DNA of 64,000 nucleotides from Petaurus breviceps papuanus (Eukaryota > Chordata > Mammalia > Diprotodontia > Petauridae). The stretch covers positions 62,167,627 through 62,231,626 of the forward strand of contig JAMXIF010000002.1 of the NCBI GenBank assembly GCA_028583685.1, read 5' to 3'. Positions 48,661 to 61,185 of the stretch are shown here, piece after piece (the stretch's first letter is position 1; every line of letters starts with the position of its first letter). Under the pieces are notes generated by a model. The model was not told the DNA's origin. It searched no databases and was given only the letters and a program-made list of their open reading frames with translations. The translations under genes and the position numbers were made by a program.

Positions 48661-48800
48661 ATACACACATACAACTGTGTCACAAGATACATTGCAAATA
48701 CATTATATATATATAATGTATTTGCAATGTATCTTGTCTATATACACATACATACATATAAATGAGCCACAAACACACATCACATATACATATATACACA
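48661..48800. repeat. CA/TA-rich simple DNA with a perfect 56-bp palindrome
   Basis: Bases 48682-48737 form a perfect inverted repeat with 28-bp arms and no spacer. The left arm begins ACAAGATACATTGCAAATAC, the right arm ends GTATTTGCAATGTATCTTGT, and the centre is an alternating TA run. ACATACA-type repeats lie on both sides. Confidence 0.97.
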
Positions 48801-50535
48801 TAAAGCATTAGGCTTTGGCCAGGGGCTTAGCAAATAAAATTGTCTGCCCCACCCCTATCTCCCACAAACCTTGCTGCAAAGATTCTGCTTGAACACTTTT
48901 CATATTTCCTTCATGCCAGAATAAGTGGCATTTGAATCAGCTTGGTCATATAAGGAGGAAGTAGGGTGAAGTGGGGTGAAAACATCCTGCCTTCTGACTA
49001 GAGATGAGTTCTATTTTAAAGATCTTCAAGGCTATAGAGAGGCTGCCTGAAATATTCTCCCCACTTTCCCAACATGTCCTCCAAAAAAGTAATGGCCATT
49101 GATTCAACGTAGCCAGGAGAAGGAAAGATGAAGAACTGAACAGGAATTGAGGGTGGATGATTATTACCATGCATATCTCCATTATGCCAGAAGGAAAAGG
49201 ACCTCGCTGAGATCTGTTCCCCAAGAGCAAAATATCCTTTTATTATGTGTCATGGATCCCTTTCAGTCCCTTTTCAGAATGTTTTAAAATGCATAAAACA
49301 GAATACATATGATTGCAACAGAAACCAATTATATTGAAATATGGACACAAACATATTAAATTAAATGAACAAAAGAACAAGTTGTCCCAGGTAAAGACCC
49401 TAAATTAAGAACTTGACAATGTCCTAGTGGAAACCCAGGGGAGGGACCCACTTTAATAAATCTTATTATCTTCCTCATTGAGGAGATTGTGGTAGTTTGG
49501 TAATCCAGCTTGAGGGGATGTGCCAGTGAGAAAAGGATGAGAAGTCAGAAAACGAGTCATGGAGGAATAAAAAGAAAAGGCTAAAATCCCAAATGTTTCA
49601 TTAGGAAAAAATTCAATAGTAGCCCAGAGCACAAGCAAATAAATTAACAACAAAAAAAATTCTAAAACCAGAAGAAATAATAAATACTAAATATTCAAAG
49701 TGATGACAGAGTTCTCTTGACCTACATCACAAGAAAAAGGAAAGTGAACCACTGCCTTGTGGAATTTAGTGGATTTCCAAGGATTATGAAGCAATAAGAA
49801 GAAGCTCCAGAATGGTTCAAAATGGAAATTGGGAATAAATAGACATTGTATCTTAGAAACCTCAGTGCAGAATTTTAAAACTCTAATAGTAAGTTAGAAA
49901 AAAAGTGGATCCGCTACAGAGAATGTTTCTAAATAACTTAAATTGAGAGTAATAATTTTTGAAACCAGAAATACCAACATAGAGGAGAATTTGGCAAAGA
50001 AGTAGTGGGCAACAATATTAAAAGAACCCATGGATGCTATATTGGCCACAGTGTTGGAAGAGAGAATGCACATATATAACTTAATGTTCATAGATCAACT
50101 GGAGAACATAGTAAGTCAGAATACTTGAATAGTATAATGCAGAACATATTTTAAAGTTTTCCAGAAATTTTGAGTACAGATAAGAAATGTCTAGTTGAGA
50201 GATTCAACAAATTGCCTTCTTAAAAAAGCAAAAAAAAATTCAAACTATAAGACACATAGTGGTTAAATTTAACTATTTCAATGACAACCAATTTTTTTTA
50301 AGCATTCAGGAGAAAGACCTTTGAATATAAAGAAAAGGTGGCTCACATGATATAAAATTATTGTATTGCCAGGAGAAATCACAGAAGGGCATGTGATAGT
50401 TCATTGTCAAAATTTAAAAAAAAATAAAAAAAAAAGAAAATTCAAGTCACAACTCTAAATCAAGTGCTCTCCAAACCTATGCCCAATTTTTATTGGATAA
50501 AGATGAATGATCAACCAAAGGGAGACTTTTGAAGC
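48801..50535. other. Non-genic DNA, one shared repeat piece
   Basis: 49245-49350 (AAAATGCATAAAACAGAATA, CCAATTATATTGAAATATGG) is a diverged match to 3770-3920. The rest is AT-rich with short A runs and no recognised gene. Confidence 0.45.
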
Positions 50536-50539
50536 TTAA

Positions 50540-50660
50540 ACCCTATTTTACTAATGAGGAAACTGATATTCCATGATTTATCTCTGGTTATACACCAAGA
50601 ACTGAACTGAGATTGGAACCCCAGTCTTCTGACTAGTCTTTAGCATGCTATTCAATATAA
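50540..50660 (-). repeat. MIR/CORE-type SINE relic
   Basis: TACTAATGAGGAAACTGATA and GGAACCCCAGTCTTCTGACT fit the reversed 5' half of a MIR. Confidence 0.6.
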
Positions 50661-51625
50661 TATGAAATGTCTAAAGTATGTTATTTTGTCTACGGTATAT
50701 AATCAAATTACTTCCAAGGCCAAGGGATTCTATAGTGACCTTAGTCTGGTGGGGGAGAGAGGACTATGATAAGGGATCTGGTTATATATATTAGTTATCC
50801 CTCAAAAATTCAGAGTATGTTAGTGCCTTTCGATCTCTTAGCTTACTTCCCAGATGCTGTACTGAGATTTGCAAAGGGTATTATTTCTGCTTTAATCGAT
50901 ATATACTGAAGACTGATTAATGACTATCAATGGAACAGATCCCATGCTGCAACATTTTTTCTTTAGTAATATTTGAATCAATGCTTTATTTAATTCTTGA
51001 AATGCTGCTTTTTTCTTTGTTTGAAATGGGAAATCATTACCCAGTTCAGACAAAAAATTGGGCTCTCATGGTTCCTCTTTTCTTGGTCCTAGACAAGAGC
51101 TCAATTTATGCTACAATTCTTTCCCAATATTTTGGGTCTCTTGCTCATGTTTTTATTTTCCTTAATGCTTCTTGTCTGTGATCTGGGAGTAAGAGCTGAG
51201 AAAGAGGCTAAGCAGGAGAAAAGCTGCTTTCTTTCTCATGGTTCTCTGTAACGTGCCACACCTTTGTACAGACATCAGCCATATCATGGGGTCTAGGAAG
51301 TCACTTAAAGAAAGCCTTTCTCTGTTACTCAGAGATGGGCTATCCCAGGGCAACACACAAAGCAACTGACCAATGAAGAATCCCTTTGAATTGTCATATT
51401 GAGGTAGGCCCAGACTAGAGCAGACTTGTTTCTAGTGAGGTCAGAGATCCATTTGTTCTCTTTCATATTCATCAGTTTCTATTTCTTGTTCTCTATCTCT
51501 TCTAGACAGCAGATAGTCTAAAAAGAAAACAATACCAAAAAATAACCCCAGAAAAACCTTTTCTGTATATTGATGGATAAATGTATAGCTAATTCATACA
51601 CCTTAGGTTTATGGGGGCATTCAGG
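50661..51625. other. Non-genic DNA, nothing recognised
   Basis: No recognised domains, element ends or RNA genes. Open frames here are short and featureless. Confidence 0.4.
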
Positions 51626-51629
51626 GGGT

Positions 51630-52185
51630 ATTCTGGTGTGAGGGTTTTCCGCCCCTGGACAATTCCTTTTCAGGGCTGCTTACTTGCCTTTGGTGTCCAC
51701 CTGTCAGCCAACTCTCACCTGTAGCTCCAAGAAGTTATAACATGTACAGTGTCTACACTCTGGTAAACCATCTTGGCAGACAGGCTAAATCAGGTTGAGG
51801 GTGACTGACAGGCCTCAAACTTGTTGGTGATTTAGGAGGATGTCCACTCCAAGCATGTGAAGACTTCCCCTGTGGAATGGGCAGATGAGAACAATTTGTT
51901 CCAAAGACCATGGAGGATGACTGAATCCAGATGTGGAACATTTAGAGACTGATTAAGTGTTGAAGAAGTCAGGGTCAACCACTGAATCCTGGACTATTGA
52001 CAGTAATCTTGACTTTTGTACTGCATAATGCCACTGGACTTGGATGACCAGGAAGAGAGTAAGAAGCTAAGGACTTTGCAAAACTCTTCCTTCTTAAATC
52101 CAATTCATATGCAAGTTAAGACATCAACTGTGATGTCATTGGACCTCTGAGAATGAAGGATGAAAAACAACAATGAAAACAACAA
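51630..52185 (-). repeat. Interspersed family X-like relic
   Basis: From 52180 on the minus strand: CAGAGGTCCAATGACATCAC, TTGATGTCTTAACTTGCATA, TTGCAAAGTCCTTAGC and CCAGTGGCATTATGCAG follow the family X head order. It then runs into a different body (GAACAAATTGTTCTCATCTG, GAAGTCTTCACATGCTTGG). It may be a related subfamily with another body. Confidence 0.55.
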
Positions 52186-52600
52186 CAATTAATGTATCAC
52201 AATCTAATCTATACACCCTTTGGAAGACATTTCCTGATTTTCTTCTTGAGTTTCTCTAGGTTTAATTGTATTTTCACTTTTTTTTTTAGAGTTTATACCC
52301 CTTGCAGGCTAAACTATTACTCTTCCCAAAAAGGGCTTGGTATCTTTCCAAAATGTCTTATAGCAGGCTCTGTTACCATGCAGATGGGGTATGTGAAAGA
52401 AATATAAATGTACTGCTTCAGATACCAGTAGGACGGGATAGGCCAGTGGGTCCAGGACCAAGAGTTACCTAGATTAGAGATAAACTAGTAAGGTCCAAGG
52501 CCTTGATCTGTGTATCTCTATCCATGGAAATAAATATTTTAAAAAATAATGCTTGATAACTATACCTTGACCTTAACTATGTCTCTCCCTCCAAACCCCA
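52186..52600. other. Non-genic DNA, nothing recognised
   Basis: No recognised gene or repeat. Confidence 0.4.
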
Positions 52601-52601
52601 G

Positions 52602-52875
52602 TAGAATAATAATTAATAACAACAAGCATTGATGTAATGTCTTTTGGTTTGCAAAGCATTTTATATATGCCATTTCCTTTGATCTACACAATAACCCTAG
52701 GAAGTAGGTGCTGTTATTGTTCCTATTTTACAAATGGAAAAATTGAATCTCTAAGAAGTGGAGTCACTTGTATAGAGTCACACAGCTAGTAAATGTGTGA
52801 GACAGGATTTGAACTCAGGTCTTCCTGACTCCAAGTCACACATTCTATCTACTGTGCTACCTAGCTATCTCCTAG
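52602..52875 (-). repeat. MIR/CORE-type SINE relic, near full length
   Basis: GGTTTGCAAAGCATTTTATA, CTACACAATAACCCTAGGAA, CACAGCTAGTAAATGTGTGA, TTTGAACTCAGGTCTTCCTG and CTACTGTGCTACCTAGCTAT give the whole element reversed. Confidence 0.88.
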
Positions 52876-53109
52876 TGAACATTTTTTGAACAAGGGACTT
52901 TTCCCCCTTTTGTCCTTCTATTTCAGGTGCCTGGTGTATGGTAGATTGCTAATAAGTGAATTTTATGCATGAGTTTATGTAGACATGATAATAATTTTTC
53001 TGGATTAGAGACTTACATGATGAAAGTTCATATTGGGTTCTCAAAGGCTATGTCAGTAGAATATGAGCTCTGGCAGGGCCTACCGAGATGGGAAAAGCTT
53101 CAAATATAG

Positions 53110-53250
53110 ATCCTGTCGGGTACTGCTGTACACTGTATTGAGAAGACAGGAAGATCTGGGTTCAAGTCTTATCTCCATCACACATTGGCTTTGGACCCTG
53201 GGCAAATCATTTAACCTCTCAGTGTTCTAAACAATTTTATATGACTTCAA
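53110..53250 (+). repeat. Old MIR-type SINE relic
   Basis: GATCTGGGTTCAAGTCTTAT and CCTGGGCAAATCATTTAACC are box B and mid-MIR sequences. Confidence 0.65.
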
Positions 53251-56200
53251 GTGGCCAAGAGTGTCTACCTTCATTATTAATAAAAATCCGTTAGTTGGGA
53301 CGGTCCAATTTCTCTTCAAGTTGCAAATGATCAAGGTTAATACGGGATTCTCTGAGGCAAAAGGCAAGCTTTGGCAAGTCTTTCTAAGGCAGAAAAGCTT
53401 TAAGATCAGGCCAGTAATGAACTGTATGTTTTTTTTGGCATATGACTAGTCTAGTTCCTTTTCAAGAGGTTAATCAGCAGCTTATCTGTCCAGTCATTAT
53501 TTTTTTTATCACAGCATCTTTGCAAGACCATTTACTGAACTGGAAGAGGATATTAAGGCTTTCAAAGTACTTCACTGAAATTACCTGAGTTATGAAAAGG
53601 CCGTGATCTTTGCCACTGCAAGGACTACCCACATGGGTGAAATGAGAAATGTATGAAGTACTGAAGTCATGGCAATAGGGTCAGAATATTATAGTCAATC
53701 AATATGCATTCATCAAATGTCTTTGGTGTTACAAGCATTGTGTTAGTGCTGTAGATTCAAAGAAAAGCATCAAAACAACTATGCATAAATAAGTCATATG
53801 GAGGATAAAATATAGATAATAAATAGTGGGAATAATGAAGAATTTTCTAGAATTAAAGGGAATCAGAAAAAGCTTCCTGCAGAAGGTGGGCTTTTATCTG
53901 GGACTTGAAGAAAGCCAAAGAAGCCAGGAGATAGAGATGAAGAGGGAGGGAATAGAGCACAGTCAAGGGAAATGTACAGAGTAAGGAGGGCACATAATAA
54001 ATGTTGAGACGTTTATTGAAGTGGATCTTGCCTTGATCTGTGATTGCTTTTATTCATCTCTTAAGATAATGCTGTTACTGACCTCTTTCAGACTTGCTTT
54101 TGGCTCACTTGTCAAAATGATAGGTAGTCATGAATTCTTCCCACTGTCTAAACTGGCTTCCTTGGACAATGGTGCATATTTCTGACCTCTGAATCTCCTG
54201 TTTAAAATGGTGATAATCATTCTTATATACATACACACACATATATGAACACATATATGTATCACACATATTCCTGTTATGAGTGGTGAATGAGATAATA
54301 TAATATACTTAGCAAGTTTTAAATCATCATTCTAAATGTTAGCTATTATTGTGGAAACCAGCTTCATAGCTTTCTAGCCATACTACTTACACACATAGCC
54401 CTGGGCTATGCTATAAGGATATCAGTTTAGCAGCCCTGGCCTCTACCTGTTCACCTGTGATTTAGTTTCTCACTTTGATGAGTTTATTAAGTGGTAGGAG
54501 ATGCTAAAGGGCCTAGGTGTGGTAGGCACTAATTGAATGAAAGGTAATAGTGCTGTTCTGACTCTCAGATCAGTTATATGTCAGTGGTTGATATAGCTAG
54601 AGCCAACAGTTGAGTGTCCCCCATTGGATAAAGAGGAGACTAATGACTTTTGCAGGGCATGCAGGTGATAAGGAGATTTTTTTCGATAGGGCTTAGAGAC
54701 CCTTGGCAATGCCTGTCTAAACAATTAGTGCTTTAGTGCTAATTAGTAATTACAGAAATGTGAGCAAACTAGCAACTAGGAGGGCTTGGAGGATTGTAGA
54801 CTTAGGACAAGATAGTGAATGAAGGGAGCAGACAGGACAAGTCATCATAGGATTCCCCAGGGGACTAGGCACATGGCAGCTCTTGAAATAGGTGGCAAAT
54901 AGGTATGGTAAACAGAAGTAGTAAGTAAAGGGCAAACAATAAAAGTCTTGGAATTCTTTCTGCAATCAGAAAACACATTGTTTTTAGTGATTAGTAGAAG
55001 ACTCTGATCTTAGCCCAGCTGAGCAATTAGTGTTTTAGTGTTAATAGATTATACTTTGGCAAATAAAGGCCAAACAGGAAAGACTTGGTAAATAGCAGGG
55101 AGTAGAAGTATCAGCAAGGCAGGAATATCTATAAGTGAAGAGACTTCTTAAAGGTAGCTTGTTGGCATACCTCCAGATGATGTTCAGGCAAAACAGGTGG
55201 CAGAGAGGCATATTGCCATAGCATTTCAGAGGAGACATTTTTGAGGGGAAACACAAAAGACATATAGTTTCACACTTTATAATTCCTTTTTACACTAGGA
55301 GTTACACAGGGAGAGAATTATTCTAATGAAGTATGATGTATGTATGCTTGTTTGTCTTTTCTTTGAATCGGAGGAGGACTAGAAGAATGATTCTATATTC
55401 TCATTCAGAGGATTATATAAGCTAGATACAGAATATTTTGGATAATCAATTCAGTGAAGACAGAATGGAAGAAAATAGGCCATGAAGGAAGTAACAAATA
55501 AGAAAAAATTCAGAGGGATAAAGTAGGACAATGAGCAGTGTCAAGAGATTAGCCACTGAGTGAAAGAACCCAGGGAAGAAAAAGAAGGGGATGATATTTT
55601 CTATTAGCAAAGTAATACAATATAGATGACTATCTTTCCATCAAGAGTTGTTCTGGACCTGAAAAATAAAGAGTGCCATTTGTTCCACAAACAAAGGAGA
55701 ATTTATAGGTACTCTCAGATAAAAAAGAAAGCTATAACTGGCTCAAGGAGTAATAGATGCATCAAGAGGTTGGTTTAGATGACCAATGAGGCTTATAGTT
55801 TGTCTTTAAAATTTTGTGATTCTGTAAGGAAAACAATTATTGGAGAAAACCAATTATTGTAAGGGAAACCATTAATGACATCAAAGATGGAATTTGCATT
55901 CCTGGACCATAGTTTTACAATACTAGAATCACCAATTCTTGCTTAAGAACAGAATCCATCTCATGATAACTAATATGACCACTTTTAGGTGGAAATTTTC
56001 CACTCTAATAAAGGTGTTTAAAATTAAAACGTCCAAATATAAGGCATCAAAATATTAACAATATATTCATTGATTCATAAGAGAAAACAGCTTATGACAG
56101 GTTAGTATAATAGTTCACGGAGTCTTATGGCATAAACTTTGGCTTTAATAAATGAAGAGAACTTGAGATTTTAAGAAGATGAAAGAATTAGCTTTAGATT

Positions 56201-56616
56201 TCAGTGAGACTGTGGAGTGGGACACAGAACAATTTTATATCAATTGAAGGACATGCTTTGTTCAAAATAAAAATTAGATTTAACCAAACCAATGACAGAA
56301 TATCCCTTTCTATGGAAAAAATACATACCTATATGTAAATACATGATTTGAAACTTGGAAATATAGTAAACCATTTGGATGACGATTAGAGAAAAGAAAA
56401 ACAAACCAATATTTTTGTAAGAATTCAGTATACTTCAGACTTCCTAAATAGAGCAAGGATATGTCTAATACTTTTGTGATAAAACTTAGCATATTGGCAT
56501 ATGTTGGAACACATAGTCAATTCAAGGTTGAGCATCCGATTCTTTAAATTCATTTTCACTTCCATCTTTGCTATTGAAGAATGATCTTCATACTAGGGAG
56601 GGCAGAATAAATTCTT
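53251..56616. other. Long non-genic stretch with faint old repeats
   Basis: 53690-54000 (TCATCAAATGTCTTTGGTGT, AAGCTTCCTGCAGAAGGTGG, GGGACTTGAAGAAAGCC) is an old interspersed repeat of unknown name. 54700-54960 and 55015-55110 share CAATTAGTG(C/T)TTTAGTG and weak similarity beyond it, perhaps two pieces of one family. 55770-55830 has a CR1/MIR-like tail (GATTCTGTAAGG). A CACA/TATA patch is at 54225-54265. No gene is seen. Confidence 0.4.
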
Positions 56617-57766
56617 TTAAAAGGATCTGGTGGGGACAGGGGAGTCAAGATGGCAGAGTAGAAACAGGAATTCTGTGTGACTCCTGCTCCCACGTCCAAT
56701 TCATGTAAAAAGTGACTCTAAACAAACTTTAGAGCTACAGAACCCACAAAATCCCAGAGAGAAGCTAACTTCCCTCTGAAGACAATCTGGCAGGCTGGCA
56801 GGAAGGGGCCAGCACAGCACTCTGGGATGTGAGCCCAAACTCCTCCGAGCCAGAGGCTTTAGCCTCACGGTAGACACAACCAGCCATAGGCTGGAGGGAC
56901 TTCAATTCACTAGCAGCTGTGGCAGTTTCCAGAATTATCAACCCACAGATACTAAGGACAAAATGAGAGGTCAGTGCAGTGTGGATTTTGTGAGTTCGGG
57001 AGTTCGGGAGTGTGGTCTAACCTTTACCTCCTGGAGGGAGAAGTAGTTGAGGCACTGCATCCGTGCAGCTGCCGCCACACAGCTGCTTCAGAGCTCCTGG
57101 CCTGCAGATTGTAGGGGGACCAAGCAACAGGTCTGAGGGGTTAATCACTCTTACTTTAACATGCTTGGATCCGGATTGCTGTCTAGGGGGAAGATCCTGG
57201 GGTACATAACAAGTGTGCCAGAGTATGTGGAGGCTTCAGAGAGAGCATCCAACTAATAGCTCCAGCAGCTGCAAGAACCCCAGCAATTTGGGACAAAGCT
57301 CCCCTTTCTGCTAGCAGAGTTCTACTGTGGCAAAAAGCTCAAAAGTCAAGTAATTGAGGGCCAACATGAGCAAGCAAAGGAAGCAAAGCAAGCAGAGCAA
57401 TCCAACATGACATCTATTTTGGGGACAAAAAGGATTAAAGCATGGAACAGGAGGAAGACAACAAACTCAGAACTTCGGCACCAAAAGCTTTCAAAAAAAA
57501 TATGAGTTGGTTACAGAACATAGAGGAGCTTAAAAAGTATTTTGAAAACCAAATAAGAGAAGTGGAAGAAAAATTGGGAAGAGAAATGAGCATGATGCAA
57601 GTAAATTATGAAATGAGAGTGTAATGGAAATGCAAATTTAAAGATCTTCCCGGCCCCTAGGCTAAAGTGCACCAGGAGCCTCGGGTTGGAGGCTTGTTTT
57701 TCAGTAGATACTTCTTGATTGGCCAGTGGGTCCAGAAGGCTGTTACGTTCTCTGAGTCAGGAGAAG

Positions 57767-58816
57767 GCTATTATATCAGCAATGTAATATTCACAATGCC
57801 TACAGAAATTGTAAATATGCTGATGTGGTTATCAATCACAAAATATATCAGGCTTTCTATATGGGGATAAAGAGAGAACATTTATTAAAATACCAAAAGA
57901 CTGAGTCCCCAAACCAGAAAGTCAAAGCCATCAGAGTAGTTATGAAATTGGCATAGATAGATAAAGTAGAAAACACCCACATTCTCAAGCCTTTAAAACA
58001 GAACAGGCTACCTCAGGTAAAGGTCCTCCTCTCCCCACTCATAGCAACCACTCAGCGTCCAGGAAGCATGTTCCCAGCAGCTCCGGCCCCTGGCAGTCCT
58101 CAGCAGGAGTCCTTAGCAGAAATTCTGGCTGACTCAAAAAGGGGTTTGCGCTTCCGCTGCCGCTGCCTCTGCTGCTGCTGCCACCATCATCGCCACTGCT
58201 AGCCACCACAGGAACTCTAGCTTGGCTTCCGCTTCCTCTTGCCCCACCCCTTCCTGCTACATCAGCAAGTCCAATGGGGCATGGAAGATCTTTAAATACC
58301 ATAACCCTTACATTACCCCAGCATCCCCAGGGTGTCTGCCAACACAGGTTCTTAGATCTGCTTTGATAAAGGAAAGCAACTCAGAATGGGTTAACAAGCT
58401 TATTTTAATCAGTCAAATATGTATTGTTTACCTAGTTCAGGGGAAAAAGGTCAGCACCCCGAACTTCAGAATATACAGACAGAGAAACAGATCAAGTAGA
58501 CAGTTTTCCAAACTGTCCAACCATTATATCCATACCAAATCAACATCTGCGTTTTTCAAAGCCGGGGAGGGGGCTCTCAACAACGGCTTCCCAGAGTTTC
58601 AAATCACAGAACACTTCTCAAAGTGAGCCCCCAAAACAAAGCTACACATCAGGGCTTATATAGCCTTCTCCTGGCTCAGAGAATGTAACAACTTTTTGGA
58701 CCTACTGGCCCATCAAAAAGTATCTACTGAAAAACAAGCCTCCCACCCCAGGCTCCAGGTGCACTTTAGCATAGGGGCAGGGAAGATCTTTAAATTTGCA
58801 TTTCCATTACAGCTAT
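57767..58816 (-). mobile_element. Composite LTR insertion, family A plus family B in tandem
   Basis: The body is 57772-58811, flanked by the 5-bp duplication GCTAT at 57767-57771 and 58812-58816. On the minus strand, 58811 to about 58313 is a family A LTR (starting TGTAATGGAAATGC), and 58312 to 57772 is a family B LTR (starting TGTAAGGGTTATGG) of 541 bp. It thus sits in inverted orientation inside another family A LTR. No gag, pol or env sequence is present. It is a fossil, younger than its host LTR. Confidence 0.85.
58140..58215. repeat. GC-rich CTG/CCG-type patch in the family B LTR
   Basis: Reads CGCTTCCGCTGCCGCTGCCT followed by several CTG units. It is absent from the family B copy at 550-1029, which explains most of the length difference between the two. 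Confidence 0.8.
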
Positions 58817-60996
58817 ATAAGCCCTGATGTGTAGCTTTGTTTTGGGGCTCACTTTGATAAGTGATTTGATGAAATCTGTGATTTGATGAAACTCTGGGAA
58901 GCTGTTGTTGAGAGTCCCCTGGCTTTGAAACCCAGATGTGGATTTGGTATGGATGTAATGGTCGGACAGTTTGGAAAATGTCTACTTGATCTGTTTCTCT
59001 GTCTTGATAATTTTGTCTGTATATTCTGAAGTTTGGGGTGCTGACCTTTTTCCCCTGAACTAGGTGAATGATACATATTTGACTGATTAAAGTAAGCTTG
59101 TTAATCCATTTTGAGTTGCTTCCCTTTATCAAAGCAGATCCAAGAACCTGTGGTGGCAGCAACCCTGGGGATGCTTGGGCTGATTGCTGCTGCAGAGAGT
59201 CAACAAACTGACTGAAGAAAATAACACCTTAAAAATATACTAACTCAAATGGCAAAAAAGGTTCAAAAAAGGCAATGAGGAGAAGAATGCTTTAAAAAGC
59301 CAAATTTGCCTAATGGAAAAAAAAATCTCAAAACTTATATTGGAGCAAATGAAAGCTAGTGACTTTATGAGAAATCAAGATACTATTAAACAGATCCAAA
59401 CACATGAAAAAATAGAATGCAATGTGAAACATCTCATTGGAAAAACAACTGACCTGGAAAATAGATCCAGGAGAGATAATTTGAAAATTATTGGACTACC
59501 TGAAAGTCATGATCAGGGAAAGAACCTAGAAATCATCCTTCAAGAAATTCTCAAGGAGAATTTCCCTGATGTTTTAGAACCAGAGGGAAAAATAGAGGTT
59601 GAAAGAATCCACTGATCACCTCCTGAAAAAGATCCCAAAAAGAAAACTAGGAATATTATAGACAGGTTCCGGAGATCCCAGATCAAGGAGAAAATATTAC
59701 AAGTAGCCAGGGAGAAATGATTTTAATATTATGGAAACACAATCAGGATAACCCAGGATCAGGCCGCCTCTACACTGAGGGCTCAAAGGGCTTGGAATAT
59801 GATATTCTAGAGTTCAAAGGAGCTGGGATTAAAACCAAGAATCACCTACTCAGCAAAGCCGAGTATCATGTTTCAGGGGAAAATATGGTCATTCAGTGGA
59901 ACAGAGGACTTTCAAGCATTCTTGACAAAAAAAAACCCAAAGTTGAATAGAAAATTTGACATTTAGATACAAGAAGTAAGAGAAGCATGAGAAGGTAAAC
60001 AGGGAAAAGAAATCATAAGGAACTTATCAAAGTTGAATTATTTACATTCCTACATGGAAAAATGATAATTGTAACTTATAAAAATTTTCACAGTATGAGA
60101 GTAGTTGAAGGGAGTAGAAATATATTTATATATATGTATAAATACATACATATGTCTATATAGGAGGGTATATGGGCATATGAATACATATTGAGTATGT
60201 GTATATATGTGTACAGGCATATGTAGACAGAGTGCACAGGACCAATTTAATAGGAAGGGATGATACTTAAAAGGTGAAATTAAAAGGTGAGAGAGGAATA
60301 TAATGAGAAGAGATGGGGAGAGACAGAATGGGGGTAAATTATCTCATATATAAGAAGCAAGGAAAACTGTTACAATGGAAGGGAAGAAGAGGAAGGCAAA
60401 AGTTAATGAGTCAACCTTTTTCTCATTGAATTTGGCTTAGGGAGGGAATGACATATATACTAAATAGGCTATTTCACCCTGCAGGAGAGTAGGGCAGAAG
60501 GGGATGAGATGGTTGATCCTGGAAGAGAGGCCAGGTTGGGTTGTATGGATGTTGGAAGCACCCACTTTTGAAAAGGGAGAGGATCAAAGTAGAGAGTAGA
60601 ACAAGTGTGGGTTTGGGATAGGATGGAGGGACATATAGTCAGTCTTTCACAATATATCCACTATGGAAATGTTTTGCATAGCTACACATGTACAACCTAT
60701 ATTGAATTGATTATCTTCCCAGTAAGGATGGGTGAAGAGGGAGGAAGGGAAAGAATCTGGAATTCCAAGTTTTAAAATCAAATGTTTATATATATATAAT
60801 TATTTTACGTGTAACTGAGAAATAAGATATACAGGCACTGGGGCATAGAGATTCACCATGTTCTACTGGAAAGTCATAGGGGGAATGGGGTAAAATATGG
60901 GAAAGAGCAGATTGGGGGAGGGGATATTCAGGGGGATCACTCTTTTGGGTGGGTAGGGGAAAAATGGGGAGAAAGTTTGCAACTCAAAATCTTATA

Positions 60997-61185
60997 GAAA
61001 TGAATTATGTAAGGGGCGGCCAGGTGGCTCAGCAAGTAAGAGCACTGGCTGTAGTGTCAGGATGACCTGGGGATCAAATCTGGGCTCAGATACTTAGCAC
61101 TACACCCAGAAATAACTTGCCGTGTAACCTTGAGCAAGTTACTTAACCCCGATTGCTTAAAAAAAAAAAGAAATGGATTATGTAA
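60997..61185 (+). repeat. tRNA-derived SINE (subfamily II)
   Basis: Body 61014-61168: GGGGCGGCCAGGTGGCTCAG, GACCTGGGGATCAAATC, TTGAGCAAGTTACTTAACCC and a poly(A) tail. A 17-bp duplication (AGAAATGAATTATGTAA against AGAAATGGATTATGTAA) flanks it at 60997-61013 and 61169-61185. It is inserted in the HAL1 3' end. Confidence 0.95.

Larger units (their letters stand above)
57615..59199 (+). mobile_element. LTR, family A (endogenous retrovirus-like fossil), split by a second insertion
   Basis: The body is 57620-59194, starting TGTAATGGAAATGC and ending GATTGCTGCTGCA. The 5-bp duplication GAGAG is at 57615-57619 and 59195-59199. Without the inner insertion it is about 530 bp. A TATA-like CTATATAAGCC lies beside the inner insertion point, and a GATTAAA near 59084 may be its poly(A) signal. 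There are no internal genes, so it is a solo LTR. It is younger than the HAL1 it splits. Confidence 0.9.
57366..59950 (+). pseudogene. HAL1 ORF1, broken and split by an LTR
   Basis: The ATG at 57366 starts MSKQRKQSKQSN. 57442-57619 gives MEQEEDNKLRTSAPKAFKKN and a coiled-coil start. After the LTR, 59200-59950 carries NRSRRDNLKIIGLPESHDQG (RRM) and the C-terminal part. Besides the LTR, there is a frame loss just after the N-terminus near 57405 and further stops and frame changes after 59600. The piece 59313-59615 is open for 100 codons. Confidence 0.88.

Noticed and set aside
54714-55260. A pair of direct repeats that could be LTR ends
   Set aside because: Similarity is confined to a short CAATTAGTG-type segment and a few weak matches; termini and duplications are not visible.
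58039-58302. Gly/Ser-rich frame on the minus strand
   Set aside because: It lies inside the family B LTR and is produced by its CTG/CCG-rich patch.
58713-59162. A 149-codon frame and overlapping frames in the LTR region
   Set aside because: They fall within non-coding LTR sequence of family A, antisense to it, with no known domain.
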